From NCBI GenBank assembly GCA_038030265.1, contig CM075942.1:49628751-49692750 (forward strand): a stretch of 64,000 nt of DNA, written 5' to 3'. Under the pieces are notes generated by a model that saw nothing but the letters and a program-made list of their open reading frames with translations, did no database searches and was not told the origin of the DNA. Both the position numbers and the translations under genes were made by a program. This document shows, one piece after another, positions 21,101 to 31,390 of the stretch (the first letter of the stretch is position 1; the number at the start of each line of letters is the position of its first letter). This DNA comes from Corythucha ciliata. Its lineage: Eukaryota; Arthropoda; Insecta; Hemiptera; Tingidae.

Positions 21101-21674
21101 ATCAACCACGAAGCACAAAAAGCTCAAACCACAAAACGCTGACGCTCCAGCCACGAAAAGCTCGAACAACAAATAGCTCCAACCACAAAGAAGCCCTAAA
21201 TGCAAAAAATTGCCCAACCATAAACAAACAAGCTCCAACATACGTTCGTTTTGGCATTTATGCGGGAAAATATCCTGTTTAGTCTCCGAATCGTCGAATT
21301 TTTTATGGTAAATGGCCGTTACTGACAAATTGCCAGATTATGACATGACATTTTTGATCGTTTTTTCGGGGGAGAAAAAGTTCGGTTCGAGGAAGAAAAT
21401 GGTTCCTGATGGAAGCGTTGTGAATGTGTTTGTTTAGGGGATAAGGGAGAATAACACTCGCCCGCAGGTGACAGCACAATGCTCACCCTGTGATATTAAT
21501 AAAAACCTTCTCTAACACCCCCATTTCGACCTAGGTATATACAATTTTAAGTACCTCGGATAAAAGACTAACGGCGATAGCCATACCCACGTTGCCACTG
21601 CCGACGATCGACACTTTGTGGCTTGAAGTAACTGGCCTGTCGGCGATGTGTGTCATAAAGGGTCTTGTCGTCAT
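18140..21674 (-). CDS. Ldh: L-lactate dehydrogenase, complete in seven exons
   Basis: Minus-strand exons: 21674-21555, 19352-19235, 19164-18991, 18928-18755, 18686-18572, 18509-18386 and 18304-18140. They total 990 nt, or 329 residues plus stop, the normal LDH size, with every junction in phase. The cytosolic enzyme interconverts pyruvate and lactate with NADH. Visible motifs are the Rossmann loop [19 protein letters not shown] (Gln at the lactate/malate specificity position favours pyruvate), the mobile-loop Arg in QSRLDLV, SNPVDILTY, LDTGR (Asp and substrate Arg), GEHGDSS (catalytic His) and KGYTSWAIG. The start ATG gives [14 protein letters not shown]. Intron 1 is about 2.2 kb, holds a degenerate repeat array and a MITE, and dwarfs the other introns (48-91 bp, 62-81 bp typical). 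The acceptor before exon 3 (GAGAAG|AT) has a poor pyrimidine tract but is forced by the conserved GGTDYSE reading. Confidence 0.96.
19480..20910 (+). repeat. Degenerate about 29-bp tandem array in LDH intron 1
   Basis: Units follow CGCTAATTCGCGGCTAAAAT plus TGAGAAAAA with variable spacing of 28-31 bp and strong divergence. Good runs are near 20330-20470, 20590-20650 and 20750-20900. The same unit occurs at 41.8, 44.6, 50.3, 53.9, 55.2-56.0 and 62.3-63.0 kb, and inverted at 56.3-56.7 and about 61.1-62.1 kb. Relative to LDH this array is antisense. A purine-rich AAGCTCCAACCACAAA-type short repeat follows at 21085-21240. Confidence 0.75.
19872..20007. mobile_element. MITE, AGCCCTGTTCACACGATGCA family (copy 1)
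   Basis: Left end AGCCCTGTTCACACGATGCA pairs with the right end TGCATCGTGTGAACAGGGC. The interior is also palindromic (AAACATCCGG...AACATATG). A second copy is at 62182-62321. Target duplication TTA/TAA is likely but blurred on the right. It is inserted within the array in LDH intron 1. Confidence 0.85.
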
Positions 21675-22246
21675 TATCGCTGGAGTCACTGCATGAAAAA
21701 AACAGAAAAAAATAAACACAGAGCTCGCAGATATCCTGCTAATAAGTAGCCCCCTCCCCCTCAACACTACATTTCATGGTCAACAAATTTTTATGGATTA
21801 CCTTTTTCATGCGGAGGCTTTATGCATGTACGTAGAAATGCGCATATTCCATGCGGCAGCATGAGAAGCGCTCAACATGAAAATCCTTTGGAAAATCGAA
21901 TTGTTATAGAAATGGGCAGGGGGGAATTAGATAAAGACGAGGATATAGGGCTCTAGTAAAGAACGTTAAATTTTAAAAATCCTTCCCAGAAAAAAGTATG
22001 ATTTTGGGCGCCCAGCCCCCCTGTTCTGTAACTCTTAACGCATGGGTTAGCGAAATAAACGAGGTAAATAATTGAAAGTATTTATTTCATTATAATATAA
22101 TTTTAATATAATAAAAAAGTAAATAATTTTGCTAACGCACGCGTTACGAGTTACAGAATAGGGGGCAGGACATTTTTTCACACCGCGGGGACAAACTATG
22201 CCTTGATCTCTAACAAAAAAAGAACTAAACACAAAAGAGAACTCAC

Positions 22247-22451
22247 CTTTCAGGTGTCAGGGTTTGAATAGCTTGCAACGTCTTTCTAAAATTGTGGGCC
22301 CACTGCACCTCGCTCTGACGCACAGTTGAGCGGGTGCCGGTAGCAGTGGGACTGTTGGTGGTGCTTGGAGGCGGGGGCACAGTTTTGTTGTGAACCTCAT
22401 AAATAATAGCCTTTATAGTCTCATTTTTAAAGCGTAGGGAATTGATTTTCT
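22247..22451 (-). CDS. Orphan exon of unknown protein upstream of LDH
   Basis: On the minus strand a long pyrimidine tract and CAAG precede an open exon, which ends AAAG|GTGAGT, a consensus donor. It encodes KINSLRFKNETIKAIIYEVH, then a Pro/Thr/Ser linker, then QWAHNFRKTLQAIQTLTPE. Only this frame is open to the donor. It ends in phase 2, whereas the LDH exon beginning after CATGCAG at 21690 needs phase 1, so a direct splice to LDH would shift the frame. It may belong to another gene, to a 5' leader, or to a transposon. I do not recognise the protein. Confidence 0.4.
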
Positions 22452-22749
22452 CTTGGTACGAAAAAAAAAAAAAAAAAAGTGTGTCTTTGATATGTGGTGC
22501 GAGGATGGTGTAGAAAGGGAAATACCATGCCATATTAATATATTCTTTGCGTCAAAATCGGATTTTTGCATGGAGTAGGAAAGGTTTTGTTAAAAATTAT
22601 CAACAATAATGAAGGAATGAAGTCAAATAATTAAGGAAACAAACTTACTACACAAAGTTTGCGGCGCCTTCCTGTAAGAAGACGAGGAGAATCCGTCGTA
22701 ATCCCTCGTAGGAATGAATCTGTCGCCGGATGTTAACGTTGTAAAGAAG

Positions 22750-23950
22750 ATAGCGTAACGAGGAAAAATTTCGCTCCGGCAGCTGGCGGTCGGAAAGAGT
22801 GCATTTCATTTAGTACGCGGATACCCTAAGCCGTCCCAGAAGTAATAATGTTGAGACCATGATTTGTTTCGTTAATGTTTGACCCTTCCTCGTACTGTTT
22901 GATGCCGGGTTTGTTTAAACTGAACTTAATGGGAATCAAAGGCTACTTCAAAATGAAATCATCGTACCGAATATAATTCTTCTGGAACCAACTGGTGATT
23001 TGTAGTGATTTTTTTACCAGTTCAAGCCATATTACCCCCCTCCTTCCAAGTCGACCGATTTGGCCCAAATCCAATACCAACCGAGGTCGTATGACTACTA
23101 ATTTCCGGGCCAAATCTCGTTCCGATAAATTAATTTCTTCGAGAGTTATCGTGCTAACAAGACCACACACTTACTTCCACCCTGAGGGCACCACCCCCTC
23201 CTACTTGACTTTTTCAAAAAATTAAAATAGGAATCAAAGGCTAGTCTAATATGGAGTATTTGCACCGAATATGATGGATCTAGAATCAACTGGTGATTTG
23301 TAGTGATTTTTCGACCATTTCAAGCCCTATTTTCCCCCCCTCCACCTCGACCGATTTGGCCCAAATGCAATACCGACCGGGGTCTTATGACTACTGATTT
23401 TTGTGCCAAAGCGCGTTCCGCTAAAGTAACTTCTACGAGAGTTATCGTGCTAACAAGAAAACGGCCATAAAGATATATATATAAATATAAATTCCGGAGA
23501 CCACTGAATTCGTGTTCTAGAGGTTCTGAAACATGAAAAAAACATGACATGACCCATGTTTGCCACCATCACGACGAGACCAATAGTGCATTTTCAGAAT
23601 GAAATGCACTAAAAATAAAGAAACAAAACGTCGAGAGGCAAAAAAATTTCGCTCCAGCAGCTGGCGGTCGGAAAGAGTGCATTTCATTTTGTATACGGAT
23701 ACCCTAAGCCGTCCCAGAAGTAGTAATGTTGAGACCATGATTTGTTTCGTTTATGTTTGACCCTCCCTCGTACTGTTTGCTGCCGGGTTTGTTTAAGCTG
23801 AACTTAATCGGAATCAAAGGCTATTTCAAAATGGAATCATCATACCGAATATCATGCTTCTGGAATCAACTGGTGATTTGTAGTGCATTTCATTCTGAAA
23901 ATGCACTATTACCTCTAGAACACGAATTCAGTGGTCTCCGGAATTCATAT
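22750..23950 (+). repeat. Composite interspersed repeat: conserved end block, 295-bp units, hairpin end
   Basis: A conserved block TTTCGCTCCGGCAGCTGGCG continuing to GCATTTCAT lies at about 22768-22865, 23645-23745 and 24457-24555, and inverted at 40415-40505 and 47560-47650. It is followed by about 295-bp units starting AATGGGAATCAAAGGCTAC (22929, 23228). A hairpin block AGTGCATTTCATTCTGAAAA followed by TGCACT, or its reverse, lies at 23590-23615 and 23884-23910. The end block plus internal tandem units plus short hairpin resembles the architecture of Helitron-like DINE/HINE elements, but I cannot show Helitron termini. Confidence 0.55.
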
Positions 23951-23970
23951 ATACTATATATTTCTTTATA

Positions 23971-24445
23971 TACAGGGTGATTCAGGAGGAATGTGACAAA
24001 CTTACACAGGTGATACTGCGTACCAGGACGCTCAAAAAACGTCATATAGACGCGTAGCCGAAAATGCTTTGGTTACGAGGTATGAGCATTTTCCTGTTTT
24101 TTTCTAGTTGCATTGCTTTTCACGGTAATTGTCGTGTTCACGGCTCACCGTAGGTGGTTAGACAAAAAATGACAGTGGATTCAGAAAGAGGACAAAATCC
24201 TGTTCCTGAAACCACCATGAAAATCAAAAAATGTCGCTTGGGCGTGGCTATTTCAGCCATGTGAAAAGTTAAGAAAGTAGTTTTTTCAAATACCTGATAA
24301 ATTTCACATCAGTATCAATCAGCTGCTAGTGCGCGCATCGACGGGTAAAGTTGTGGAAAACTACCCCGTTCTGTGAATTTTCGAACAGTGTCCTGATAGT
24401 CGAAGTTTGCAACCCTCCGAGTATAGCAATCAAGTTTAAGTGCAA
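23971..24445 (+). mobile_element. Solo end of the TACAGGGTGATTCAGGAGGA element
   Basis: This 470-bp piece begins TACAGGGTGATTCAGGAGGA and matches the terminal inverted repeat of the 28933-30713 element almost throughout. It is directly followed by the CTCCGGCAGCTGGCG block, so one repeat has been joined to another. Non-coding. Confidence 0.75.
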
Positions 24446-24659
24446 AAAAAAAAATTTCGCTCCGGCAGCTGGCGGTCGGAAAGAGTGCATTTCATTATGT
24501 ATACGGATACCCTAAGCCGTCCCAGAAGTAATAATTTTGATACCATTATTTGTTTCATTAAGCCGAACTTCTTCCTCTATTTTCACCACTCTCTCTTCAA
24601 AATGTCGAAAAGTTTCGGTTGTTTTCCAAGGGCTTTGTAATATTAAATTTTTGTGCCGT

Positions 24660-25930
24660 ATTTTATAATACCTAAACGTGTGAATTTAAGCTTTCTTTCT
24701 TTCTTTCTTTCTTTCTTGAAATTTCATCCCCCATTTCACCCTCCCCCATCAAAGTTTTCGATAAATCTCAATGGAACCCAGGGCTTTCGTTACATTAAAT
24801 TATTGAGTCGAATTTTAGAGCGCTAAGATGAACTAGTGAAGTTCAACGCTATTTTTACACTTCCACACCGGAAGGACCACCCCCACCACCTTGACTTTTT
24901 CGAAAAATTAAAATGGAAATCAAAGGCTACTCTAACATGGAGTATACGTACCGAATATGATGCTTCTAGAATAAACTGGTGATTTATAGTGATTTTTTGA
25001 CCATTCAACCCCTATTTTCCCCCCTCCACCTCGACCGATTTGGTCCAAATGCAATACCGACCGGGGTCTTATGGCTACTGATTTTTGTGCCAAAGCGCGT
25101 TCCGCTAAATTGATTTCTTTGAGAGATATCGTGCTAACAAGACCACACACTTACTTCCACTCCGGGGGCAACACCCCCTCCCCTTCGACTTTTTCAAAAA
25201 ATTAAAATGGGAATCAAAGGCTACTCTAACATGGAGTATACGTACCGAATCTAATGCTTCTAGAATCAACTGGTGAATTATAGTGATTTTTTGACCATTT
25301 AACCCCTATTTCCCCCCCTCCACTTTGACAGATTTCGCCCAAATGCAATACCTACCTGGGTCTTATGACTACTGATTTTTGTGCCAAAGCGCGTTCCGTT
25401 AAATTGATTTATTCGAGAGTTATCGTGCTAACAAGACCACACACTTACTTCCAATCCGGGGACAACACCCCCTCCCCTTCGACTTTTTCAAAAAATTAAA
25501 ATGGGAATCAAAGGCTACTCTAACATGGAGTATACGTACCGAATATGATGCTTCTAGAATCAACTGGTGATTTATAGTGATTTTTTGACCATTTCAACCT
25601 CTAATTTCCCCCCCTCCACCTCGTCCGATTTGGCCCAAATGCAATACCGACCGGGGTCTTATGACTATTGATTTTTGTGCCAAAGCGCGTTCCGCTAAAT
25701 TAACTTCTACGAGAGTTATCGTGCTAACAAGAAAACGGTCATAAAGATATATATAAATATATGTATAAACCAATATATATAAAGATATACATATGTATAT
25801 ATATGAATTCAGGAAACCACTTAATTCGTGTTCTAGAGGTTCTGAAACATGAAAAAAACATGCCATGACCCATGTTTGCCACCATCACGACGAGACCAAT
25901 AGTGCATTTTTCAGAATGAAATGCACTAAA
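24660..25930 (+). repeat. Second block of 295-bp tandem units with microsatellite and hairpin end
   Basis: Unit starts (AATGG(G/A)AATCAAAGGCTAC) fall at 24908, 25206 and 25499, giving periods of 298 and 293 bp. Each unit holds GACCGATTTGGCCCAAATGC, CGGGGTCTTATGACTACTGA and GTTATCGTGCTAACAAGA. The block begins with a TTTC microsatellite (about 24683-24716). It ends in an AT-rich ATATA stretch (25743-25808) and the hairpin block (25830-25928). ORFs inside are repeat read-through. Confidence 0.75.
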
Positions 25931-26500
25931 AATGTAAACTTGCTTTGTTAAAACAAGGCGAATAGGTCCGTTTAAATGTCGTTTCCTTGGGGTATTACGT
26001 TCCTACGAGCATGCTCCTCTCAATGCCTGAAGTAAGGATTCAATTGACAACGACGTTTTTCATGTATGGAATGTGAGTTGAGGTGGTGGATGAACAGCGT
26101 TTGGGTGAAAATTATGGACTTCGACATTTCACCTTATCAGATTCAGCCGGTACCCTAACATCCCTAACATACCCTAACATTGTCCATCGTTTGTCCCTCC
26201 AACTTGTATGAGATCAATTTACAGTAACAACCATAAGTTGAAATAACAACATAACGTCATTCAAATAAGTGTTCAAAAAGTCCTCCCCCTTGTGGACACT
26301 CGGGCGCTCTTTTCTGTATATCTCTGGTGGTTCGACGAATTTCGGCATCTCGTTGTCTGATCGACTCAGCACAGGCCACAACTTTGTTGATCAGCTCCTC
26401 GCGTTTACTGAACGCGAATTCACGGCTAAACGATGTTTTATCCCGGTAAAATGCAAACGGCAAAATAAAGAAAAGCACCGACTGAATGTGTGATCAATAA
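25931..26500 (-). mobile_element. Fragment of the long-inverted-repeat element with transposase-like C-terminus
   Basis: Matches the inner terminal repeat and interior of the 28933-30713 element in inverted order. The minus frame 26478-26257 ends RQRDAEIRRTTRDIQ, KRAPEC and GGGLFEHLFE before a stop. The xGGxFEHL ending is reminiscent of the C-termini of some Tc1/mariner-like transposases, which is suggestive only. The corresponding + region at about 29815-29885 of the larger element is frameshifted. Confidence 0.5.
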
Positions 26501-27400
26501 CGACAATTTTGCTAGTGTTCACATCTGAAAATGCAATTGCACAGCAGTAAAATGAAAGGCTCGCCTAAAAAGGGGTTTGCACGGCAAATAAGGGAACCGC
26601 CCGGTAAATATGAGGTTCGCCCGACGAAGTTTTGAAGAAAGACGGAGACACGATATCTTCAGTGTTGCCAGCTGTTGAAAGTTCGAGTGTTCAAGTTAGC
26701 TTTCACTCGGCACTGTGATAATTGATACAAATAAAAATTGTCTTTAAAAATTAAATAACAGCGTTTATGAGTTGTAAGTACAAAAATCGAAGTTGGTCTC
26801 TCGCAAAATGAATTGTTCTACAACGTTGATAACGTCATGTTCCAAAACGTTGCATATTTCTGGCAAAATTTGCACAGAAAATGAAAGCACAATCTTACTT
26901 GAGGCAACCAAAATTGTATTTTAGCGTTTACGGGAATGATTGTGAAAACTAATCATTATTAACTGAGGAAACCGTTATTCCGCTGTTAATATAATTTATT
27001 TGTCGTTGAAATGAATTTATGGACGGGTGACTGCTTATTATGCCTTTCATTTACACCATAAGCGTAGTAAACGCTTTTCAAATTATTGAAAAATGAAGTT
27101 TGTTTCCGTTTGAGCTACTGTCATGCCAAATAAATGTAGTTTAATCATGATTTAAATGAACTATTCTGTAAGAAAATTTTGTGCTCTTTCCAACGAGCTC
27201 CTTAGTTTTGGGTTTGCAAGAATTACGAGGCTTGCAACATGCACATTTCGAAAAAAAGAAGCAACAAGCCAAAATAACGTATAATGGACGATTCTGAGAA
27301 AACTAAAAGGAATTTTTAAAAATGTCATATAGGCATTTTGGTCCCAAATGACGGCCCCAAACTCAGGTTTTTCTCTGAGCATCTCGTTATTGGACACCCT
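26501..27400. other. Unassigned repeat-like sequence ending in ACAGGGTGTCC
   Basis: No gene recognised. Read on the minus strand the block starts ACAGGGTGTCCAATAACGAG near 27404, a typical-looking DNA-transposon end, and contains a 78-residue open frame without known motifs. It directly abuts a 295-bp-type unit at 27405. Confidence 0.35.
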
Positions 27401-27404
27401 GTAT

Positions 27405-28077
27405 ATCTTTATGGCCGTTTCCTTGTTAGCACGATAACGCTCGTAGAAATTAATTTAGCGGAACGCGCTTTGGCACAAAAATCAGTAGTCATAAGGCCCC
27501 GATCGGTATTGCATTTGGCCAAATCGGTCAAGGTTGAGGGGGGAAAATAGGGGTTTAAATGGTAAAAAAATCACTTCAAATCACCAGTTGATTTCAGAAG
27601 CATTATATTCGGTATGATGCTACCCCTATTATCCCCCCTCCACCTTGACCGATTTGGCCCAAATGCAATACCGATCGGGGCCTTATGACTACTGATTTTT
27701 GTGCCAAAGCGCTTTCCGCTAAATTAATTTCTACGAGAGTTATCCTGCTAACAAGGCCTCACACTTACTTCCACCCCGGGGGCACAACCCCCTCCCCCTT
27801 GACTTTTTCAAAAAATTAAAATGGGAATCAAAGGCTAGTCCAACATGGAGTATACGTACCGAATATGATGCTTCTAGAATGAACTGGTGATTTTTAGTGA
27901 TTTTGTGACGACTTCAAGCCCGATTTTCCACCCCTCCACCTTGACCGATTTGGCCCAAATGCAATACCGACCGGGATCTTATGACTACTGATTTTTGTGC
28001 CAAAGCGCGTTCCGCTAAATTAACTTCTACAAGAGTTATCGTGCTAACAAGGAAACGGCCATAAAGATATATATATA
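27405..28077. repeat. Third block of 295-bp-type units, partly inverted
   Basis: Begins TATCTTTATGGCCGTTTCC and TTGTTAGCACGATAAC, the reverse complement of the unit end. It then turns over near 27600-27620 into forward units (AATGGGAATCAAAGGCTAG at 27817) and ends GGAAACGGCCATAAAGATAT. The head-to-head arrangement makes an imperfect palindrome. Confidence 0.7.
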
Positions 28078-28080
28078 TAT

Positions 28081-28920
28081 GTTATTCCCAATGGCCGAAT
28101 TCGCCCATTGCCCGAAAAATTTACCAACAACGCGTTATGGGCAGTGCGAAATGCTCACAACGCGTCGTGGGTAATTTTATTCGCCCAGTGGGCGGAAGGA
28201 AATACCCATAACGCGTTTTGGGTAATTCGTTTTACTTAATAGCCGAAATACAGGTTAGGGTGAGTTTATTTCGCGTCGTGGGTCTTCCGAATTTACCCAC
28301 AACGCGTTGTGCGTATTTCGAATTACCCACATAGCGATTTTAACCCGGCTTCTGTGCCTTGCCGGCACAGCGAAGTCTGCTGGGCGTCTCGTGTGTTCTC
28401 GCGTGGTAAATGCCACGGGAGCATATCGAGCGTAAATAAATAAAGTCTGCCTCTTTGAGTGCATGTTTCTCCCTTGTTCTTTGTTTCGCTTCGTGCCTTT
28501 TCTTGTTGATTTCCTTTTTGTTACAATATTATTTTCATTCAAGCATAATCCTGTTTGATTATCATTCCGTTTCATAGTTTGTTGCAATTATACAGCAATA
28601 ACGATGTAATATGGAGTTGAGAAACATCTGACTCTGCTTTGTGAGTAATTCGAAATGCGCACAACGCGTTGCGGGTAAATCGGAGTAGCCAATACGCGTT
28701 GTGGGTAAAATCGGAAGGCCCACGACGCGAAATAGACTCACCCTAACCTTTATTTCGGCTATTGAGTAAAACGAATTACCCAGAACGCGTTATGGGTATT
28801 TCATTCCGCCCACTGGGCGAATAAAAAAACCCACGACGCGTTGTGAGCATTTCGCACTGCCCATAACGCGTTGTGAGTAATTTTTTCGGGCAGTGGGTGA
28901 ATTCGGCCATTGCGAATAAC
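28081..28920. mobile_element. Fold-back element carrying repeated ACGCGT palindromes
   Basis: Ends GTTATTCCCAATGGCCGAAT and its inverted partner (CGGCCATTGCGAATAAC) begin about 260-bp inverted repeats (28081-28340 and 28640-28920). Each arm contains several copies of CCCA(C/T)AACGCGTTGTGGGTA-like boxes, themselves palindromic about ACGCGT. The 300-bp centre is non-coding. It is inserted in an AT microsatellite between two other repeats; elsewhere (23950, 30715) that junction exists without it. Target duplication cannot be read in the AT background. Confidence 0.85.
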
Positions 28921-28932
28921 ATAATATACATA

Positions 28933-30713
28933 TACAGGGTGACTCAGGAGGAATGTGACAAACTTGCACAGGTGATAGTGCGTACCTGGACGCACAAAAA
29001 ACGTCATAGGGACGCATAGCCGAAAATGCTTTGGCTACGAGATATGAGCATTTTCCTGTTTTTTTCTAGTTGCATTACTTTTTACGGTAATTGTCGTGTT
29101 CAGGGCTCACCGTAGGTGGTTAGACAAAAACTGAAGGTGGATTCGGAAAGAGGACTAAATCCTGTTCCTGAAACCACCATGAAAATCAAAAAATGTCGCA
29201 TGCGCGTCGCTATTTCAGCCATGTGAAAAGTGAAAAAAGTAGTTTTTTCGAATACCTGATAAATTTAACATCAGCATCAATCAGCTGCTAGTGCGCGCAT
29301 CGACGGGTAAAGTTGTGGAAAACTACCCCGTTCTGTGTACTTTCGAACGGTGCCCTGATAGTTGAAGTTTGTAACCCTCCGACTTTAGCAATCAAGTTCC
29401 AGTGCAAAAAAATGCAACTTGCTTTGATAAAACAAACCGAATAGGTCAGGTTAAATGGCCTTTCCTTAGGCTATTGTGTTCCTCCGAGCATGCTCCCCTC
29501 AATGCTTGAAGTAAAAGTAAGAATTCAATTCACTACGCGAGGGTCACCATGAGAGACGCCGTGGACTAACTGAAGCGTAAGGACTTGAACGGGGACTTGG
29601 CCGTTCTATCTCATCAGAATCAGCTCAGCTCAGCAGATTGTGGGCGGCGATGAGGACCAATTAACTGTTCTGCGACGTCCTAACGTCCCTCGATTACTGT
29701 CTCTGAGGGTGGATGAAGACAATGGTATACGAACACAAGCCCAGCAAGTGCGAGGAGCTGATCATTAAAGTCGTGCTGTGCTGAATGAATCAGACAACTA
29801 GATGCCGAAATTCGTCGTACCACCAGAGATTACAGAAAAGAGCGTCCGAGTGTCCACGAGGGGAGGAATCTTTGAACAGTTATTTGAATCACGTTATGTT
29901 GTTATTTCAACTTAAAGTTGTTACTGTAAATTGATCTCATACAAGTTGGAGGGACAAACGATGGACAATGAACTCCGTGAATGAGAGATATGAGTGTACG
30001 TGAATGAGTTATTAGGGTACCGGCTGAATCTGATAAGGTGAAATGTCGAAGTTCATAATTTTCACCCAAACGCTGTTCATCACCTCTACTCACATTCCAT
30101 ACATGGAAAACCTCGTTTTCAATTGAATTCTTACTTCAGGCATTGAGAGGAGCATGCTCGTATGAACGCAATACCCCAAGGAAAGGACATTTAAACTGAC
30201 CTATTTGGCTTGTTTTAACAAAGCAACTTTACATTTTTTTGCATTTAAACTTGATTGCTAAAGTCGGAGGGTTGCAAACTTCAACTATCAGGACACCGTT
30301 CGAAAGTACATAGAACGGGTTAGTTTTGCACAACTTTGCCCGTCGATGCGTGCACTAGCAGCTGATTGATACTGATGTGAAGTTTATCAGGTATTTGAAA
30401 AAACTACTTTCTTAACTTTTCACATGGCTGAAATAGCCACGCCCAAGCGACATTTTTTGATTTTCATGGTGGTTTCAGGAACAGGATTTTGTTCTCTTTC
30501 CGAATCCACCGTCATTTTTTGTCTAACCACTAACGGTGAGCCGTGAAAACGGCAATTACCGTAAAAACTGATGAAACTGGGAAACAACAGGAAAATGCTC
30601 GTATCTCGTAACCAAAGCATTTTCGGCTATGCGTCCCTATGATGTTTTTTGTGCGTCCAGGTACGCACTATCACCTGTGCAAGTTTGTCACATTCCTCCT
30701 GAATCACCCTGTA
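28933..30713. mobile_element. 1.8-kb DNA element with about 600-bp terminal inverted repeats
   Basis: Starts TACAGGGTGACTCAGGAGGA and ends with the inverted copy (...CCTGAATCACCCTGTA). The arms 28933-29533 and 30116-30713 match through their length with scattered changes. The roughly 580-bp centre includes a broken frame similar to the RRTTRD...FEHLFE peptide at 26.3 kb. It appears to be a deletion derivative of a larger transposon, perhaps Tc1/mariner-like. It is flanked on the right by the AT-rich and hairpin block (30720-30865). Confidence 0.75.
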
Positions 30714-30719
30714 TATAAA

Positions 30720-30865
30720 GAAAGAAATATATATATGAATTACGGAGACCACTGAATTCGTGTTCTAGAGGTTCTGAAACATGAAAAAAACATGACATGA
30801 CCCATGTTTGCCACCATCACGACGAGACCAATAGTGCATTTTCAGAATGAAATGCACTAAAATAT
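30720..30865 (-). repeat. Hairpin-ended repeat block (AGTGCATTTCATTCTGAAAA family)
   Basis: Reads CACTGAATTCGTGTTCTAGA, GGTTCTGAAACATG, GACCCATGTTTGCCACCATC and ends at GAATGAAATGCACT. The same block is at 23510-23612, 25815-25928 and, in the other orientation, 39990-40110. The terminal AGTGCATTT...AAATGCACT is self-complementary. The apparent shared peptide is read-through and not a gene. Confidence 0.7.
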
Positions 30866-31390
30866 GTGATAGGACGATCATGGTTGTATTTTGATTTACT
30901 TTGCCGAATGATTCGAGCTTGACAATAATTAGAACATGAGGGGGAAGGAGACGGGCTGTCCTCCCCGTTTCGTCCATCTGCTAAGCGAAAATTTTGAGAA
31001 AAAAAAAGTACCGACAAAATCGGCAGAAATGTGGCGTTAGGACGATCACAGAAGCCAGAGGGGGCTGGTTCCACCCTCACCACTATGATGATTAATTTAA
31101 TAACCAATTTCGTCGCAGAATCTTTGGTAATGCAGTTAGGCGAACGCGTAAAAATATACACAATAAAACGCAGTACATCAAGGCCTTCTAGTTCATCACA
31201 TGCTTCAAAGTCATGCGGGGAATAAAGACAGAACCAAGGGCTCTAGTCTAGTAGTCTAGTGAGAGACAGAAATCAGCGGCATAGAACGTCTTGAAATGGT
31301 GGGAGGGCTGAGTAGAAAACCTTAATACTGTGGAACATGGGGGGAGATCGAACAAAGTAGTGAACAAAAAACTAAAGTCACAACATTGTA
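30866..31390. other. Unassigned unique sequence
   Basis: No recognised gene or repeat. Short ORFs on both strands have no family resemblance. Includes A-run and purine-rich stretches. Confidence 0.35.

Noticed and set aside
23517..23738. Recurring peptide HFILKMHYWSRRDGGKHGSC in several places
   Set aside because: It is read-through of the hairpin-ended repeat block; conservation is at DNA level in a mobile repeat.
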